7,548 bases of DNA, from the NCBI GenBank assembly GCA_017613855.1, contig JAGACY010000271.1, positions 1 to 7,548 of the forward strand. Reading direction: 5' to 3'. The notes below the pieces were generated by a model. The model was not told the DNA's origin and did not search any database. It worked only from the letters and a program-made list of their open reading frames with translations. Below, piece after piece: positions 5,980 to 7,548 of the stretch. Every line of letters starts with the position of its first letter. Positions within the stretch are counted from its first letter, which is position 1. Position numbers and translations under genes: made by a program. This DNA is from Pseudomonadota bacterium. GTDB taxonomy: Bacteria; Myxococcota; Bradymonadia; UBA4248.

Positions 5980-6043
5980 TTTATGAAAAAAAAGATGTCA
6001 AATAGGCGTGGAAATAAGTGGAGTAGGTAACTCCGTTTTTTTT
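5980..6043 (+). ncRNA. Candidate small RNA (about 64 nt) on the plus strand
   Basis: The stretch between the plus-strand promoter candidate and a plus-strand hairpin/T8 terminator would give a short transcript running against the gene direction of the whole window. It contains a 15-codon open frame (5983-6030, Lys/Arg-rich, MKKKMSNRRGNKWSR) with no ribosome binding site, so I favour a non-coding RNA if it is transcribed at all. No known sRNA family is recognised. Confidence 0.3.
6016..6043 (+). terminator. Plus-strand rho-independent terminator-like hairpin
   Basis: GGAGT-AGGTA-ACTCC forms a 5-bp core stem (6020-6034). It can extend to about 9 bp with two G-U pairs into the A-rich side and the T-run. 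Eight T residues follow (6036-6043). In this direction it has no upstream protein gene. Confidence 0.5.
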
Positions 6044-6052
6044 GAATTGGAT

Positions 6053-6082
6053 AAAAAATACACCAATTGCAATGAGCAATGG
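6053..6082 (-). terminator. Weak rho-independent terminator candidate after the CDP-alcohol transferase gene
   Basis: On the minus strand CCATTGC-TCATT-GCAATTGG forms a 7-bp stem with one bulge. Four nt later comes a run of six T residues (6058-6053). The stem is modest in GC and the T-run is offset, so termination may be partial. It converges on the plus-strand terminator-like hairpin at 6016-6043. Confidence 0.35.
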
Positions 6083-6103
6083 AAGCATTCTCAAGTAATC
6101 GTC

Positions 6104-6164
6104 ACGCCCCAAAGGGGCGTATCATTCGTAGCCAATAGCCATGGGTGAGCCCAAAGGGCGCCCA
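6104..6164. repeat. REP-like pair of GC-rich palindromes
   Basis: Two hairpins with AAA loops sit in tandem: a perfect 7-bp stem ACGCCCC/GGGGCGT (6104-6120) and a stem TGGG..GCCC/GGGC.CCCA with a small internal loop (6142-6164). They differ in composition from the AT-rich DNA beside them and have no T-run on either strand. This fits a dispersed palindromic repeat of the REP type at a gene's 3' end; copies elsewhere cannot be checked from one window. Confidence 0.55.
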
Positions 6165-6186
6165 CTTCACCGGCTGGGAATGAAGG

Positions 6187-7527
6187 TTATTTGGATGATG
6201 CTTCTTTGCGTTTTTTGGCGCTCATTCGGATGGCACGAATCGTCAGTGCAATGATGCCTCCAATGCCGACAAATGAAGCCCCAATCAGCATGGTGCCGTA
6301 GGCGGGCAGATAAAGTCCAAAGATGACGAGCCACATGATGAGGAAGGTGTAAAAATCGCGTTTTGCAATCCAGGCAAAGCCACCGGCGATGAGATCGACT
6401 GTTTTGCGAAGAATGCCGCGTTTTTCATCCGATTTATTCTGCTTGTTTTCGGATTCGAATCCCCATTCGAAATGGTTATGGCTGGCGATGCCCATTTTGA
6501 CGAATTCGCGGTAGAACCAGAGCACGGTAATTGTCATGAGCAGGGCAACGCCGCATGCGATATAGAATAACCATTCATGATAGGTGTTAAACCAGGCAAC
6601 GGCGGTATCTGCTTTTGGGGTATAGTACACCGAGACGGCATGTCCAAGACCGACCAAAAACGAGATGTTGGTGACGTCATCTGCGACGGTATCGAACCAT
6701 TCTCCCTTGTGGCTGGGTGACATGCGCATTCTGGCCAATTCCCCGTCGATGCCGTCGATGATGGATGAAAATTGCCAGAGGATGACTGCAACGATCATGA
6801 GCAAGGGAATGCCCAAAAACATGAGTGCTGCAGCTGCCAATCCCATGATCAGGCCGAAAGCCGTAACCATATTGGGGGTAATAAAACTGTTGGCGATGCG
6901 TTTGCTGATCTGAAGAGAGATGGGCCGATTGATAAAAAAGGCCACAAGTCCGTCAGATTCCCTGCCGAGCGGCTTTTTGAGCGATTTGGTGAGCAGATTC
7001 TGAGCAATCTTGGCGTCATCCGAGCTCATCATGCGATGGTAGACGGTTTTTTCGGGAGCATCGAATGTCTCAGAGATGATTCCTTCGATGTCATCGAGGC
7101 ATTCCTCGCTTTTGATGATTTGCTCGAGGGTATTGTGACAGATGAAGTAAATCCCCGTCTGTTCCTGGTTTGCAATGATACGGACATCGGCACCATGCGG
7201 GCGCATGGTGAGGCATTCCGGTGTAATCATGCCGTCGAGTACGCAAACACACATGGGCGCGTCATCATCGAAAATCTTAAGCAGTTCTTCGGAAATTTCG
7301 CAAATGCGCAGATTGTACTCGAGCTGCTGTATGGGAATGGTCACCAGTTTGTCGGGCACAATCTCGAGTGTGTCAGGTTTGGCAACGATAATTTCGTCGA
7401 ATTCAGCTTTTTGAAGGCTTCGACAGACACGTTGAAACAGGGTGAGTCCACCAACCCGGACGGAAGCGATATTCGCGACATGGGTTCCTTCACACTCAAA
7501 TGGTGGGATATAAAGAAGACATCTCAT
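6187..7527 (-). CDS. CDP-alcohol phosphotransferase-family membrane protein with a degenerate nucleotidyltransferase-like N-terminal domain
   Basis: A 446-residue inner-membrane enzyme. CDP-alcohol phosphotransferases move a substituted phosphate from a CDP-linked donor to an acceptor hydroxyl in phospholipid or polar head-group synthesis. The full motif D-x2-DG-x2-AR-x8-G-x3-D-x3-D is present, with Asp258, Asp261, Arg266, Gly275, Asp279 and Asp283. About six membrane segments follow from residue 219 (219-236, 238-257, 284-302, 319-338, 393-410, 412-432), with a polar loop at 345-390. Residues 1-190 keep NTP-transferase features (VGGLTLFQRVCRSL at 25-38, DEIIVA at 44-49, TGIYFI at 124-129) but lack the LAAGxGxR nucleotide loop, so cytidylyl transfer by this domain is doubtful. 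The layout resembles IPCT-DIPPS bifunctional enzymes (inositol-phosphate lipids). The start is fixed by an in-frame TAA four codons upstream (7537-7539); AAGGA lies 12 nt before the ATG. The donor and acceptor are unknown. Confidence 0.9.
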   Translation of the reverse strand: MRCLLYIPPFECEGTHVANIASVRVGGLTLFQRVCRSLQKAEFDEIIVAKPDTLEIVPDKLVTIPIQQLEYNLRICEISEELLKIFDDDAPMCVCVLDGMITPECLTMRPHGADVRIIANQEQTGIYFICHNTLEQIIKSEECLDDIEGIISETFDAPEKTVYHRMMSSDDAKIAQNLLTKSLKKPLGRESDGLVAFFINRPISLQISKRIANSFITPNMVTAFGLIMGLAAAALMFLGIPLLMIVAVILWQFSSIIDGIDGELARMRMSPSHKGEWFDTVADDVTNISFLVGLGHAVSVYYTPKADTAVAWFNTYHEWLFYIACGVALLMTITVLWFYREFVKMGIASHNHFEWGFESENKQNKSDEKRGILRKTVDLIAGGFAWIAKRDFYTFLIMWLVIFGLYLPAYGTMLIGASFVGIGGIIALTIRAIRMSAKKRKEASSK

Positions 7528-7548
7528 TGCGTTGATTTATCCTTTTGA

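Noticed and set aside
5994..6006. A perfect minus-strand TTGACA (-35) upstream of the aminotransferase gene.
   Set aside because: No -10 element lies 16-18 bp downstream; the spacing falls on CACTGA after a T8 tract.
6045..6068. An AATTGG-N12-CCAATT inverted repeat as a repressor operator.
   Set aside because: It overlaps the terminator hairpin arm, is AT-rich and short, and lies far from either predicted promoter start.
6772..7548. A 258-codon open frame on the plus strand, running to the window edge.
   Set aside because: It lies antisense to the CDP-alcohol transferase gene, which has clear motifs. The peptide is His/Cys/Asp-rich with no domain, as expected for a shadow frame.

Overview
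The window holds five protein-coding genes, all on the minus strand, so transcription runs from high to low coordinates. Two encode lipoproteins with type II signal peptides, one encodes an integral-membrane CDP-alcohol transferase, and several intergenic regions are rich in hairpins. This fits a Gram-negative bacterium of moderate G+C. Candidate sigma-54 promoters and the lipoprotein style would suit a deltaproteobacterial or myxococcal-type lineage, but no phylogenetic marker is present, so this is a weak guess.

Region by region, in the direction of transcription. (1) 7527-6187: a membrane enzyme with a degenerate nucleotidyltransferase-like N-terminal half and a complete CDP-alcohol phosphotransferase motif. 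(2) 6186-5846: a 341-bp intergenic region with REP-like GC-rich palindromes, a weak minus-strand terminator, and, facing it, a plus-strand promoter-like pair and hairpin/T8 terminator that could bound a small RNA of about 64 nt. A sigma-54-like promoter and a leader hairpin for the next gene follow. (3) 5845-4727: a PhnW-like class V aminotransferase. Only 5 bp further on, a lipoprotein gene (4721-3435) starts, so the two are probably co-transcribed. (4) 3434-3242: a leader region with a second sigma-54-like promoter. (5) 3241-1619: a second lipoprotein, a diverged paralogue of the first, with a (Gly-Glu-Gln-Pro)7 tether after the lipidated cysteine. (6) 1618-1399: a run of four hairpins, the last a strong rho-independent terminator. 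(7) 1398-217: a PatB/MalY-type PLP C-S lyase whose stop codon lies inside a heptanucleotide tandem repeat. (8) 216-1: three separate arrays with different 7-bp units and nothing recognisably coding.

Functional links are inferred. The paralogous lipoproteins are the most distinctive content and I do not recognise their family. One of them is tightly coupled to the aminotransferase. The pairing of a 2-aminoethylphosphonate-transaminase-like enzyme with a CDP-alcohol phosphotransferase is compatible with head-group (possibly phosphonate) lipid or glycan chemistry, but no PEP mutase or phosphonopyruvate decarboxylase is in the window, so this remains a hypothesis. The PatB-like gene is a separate unit behind a terminator.
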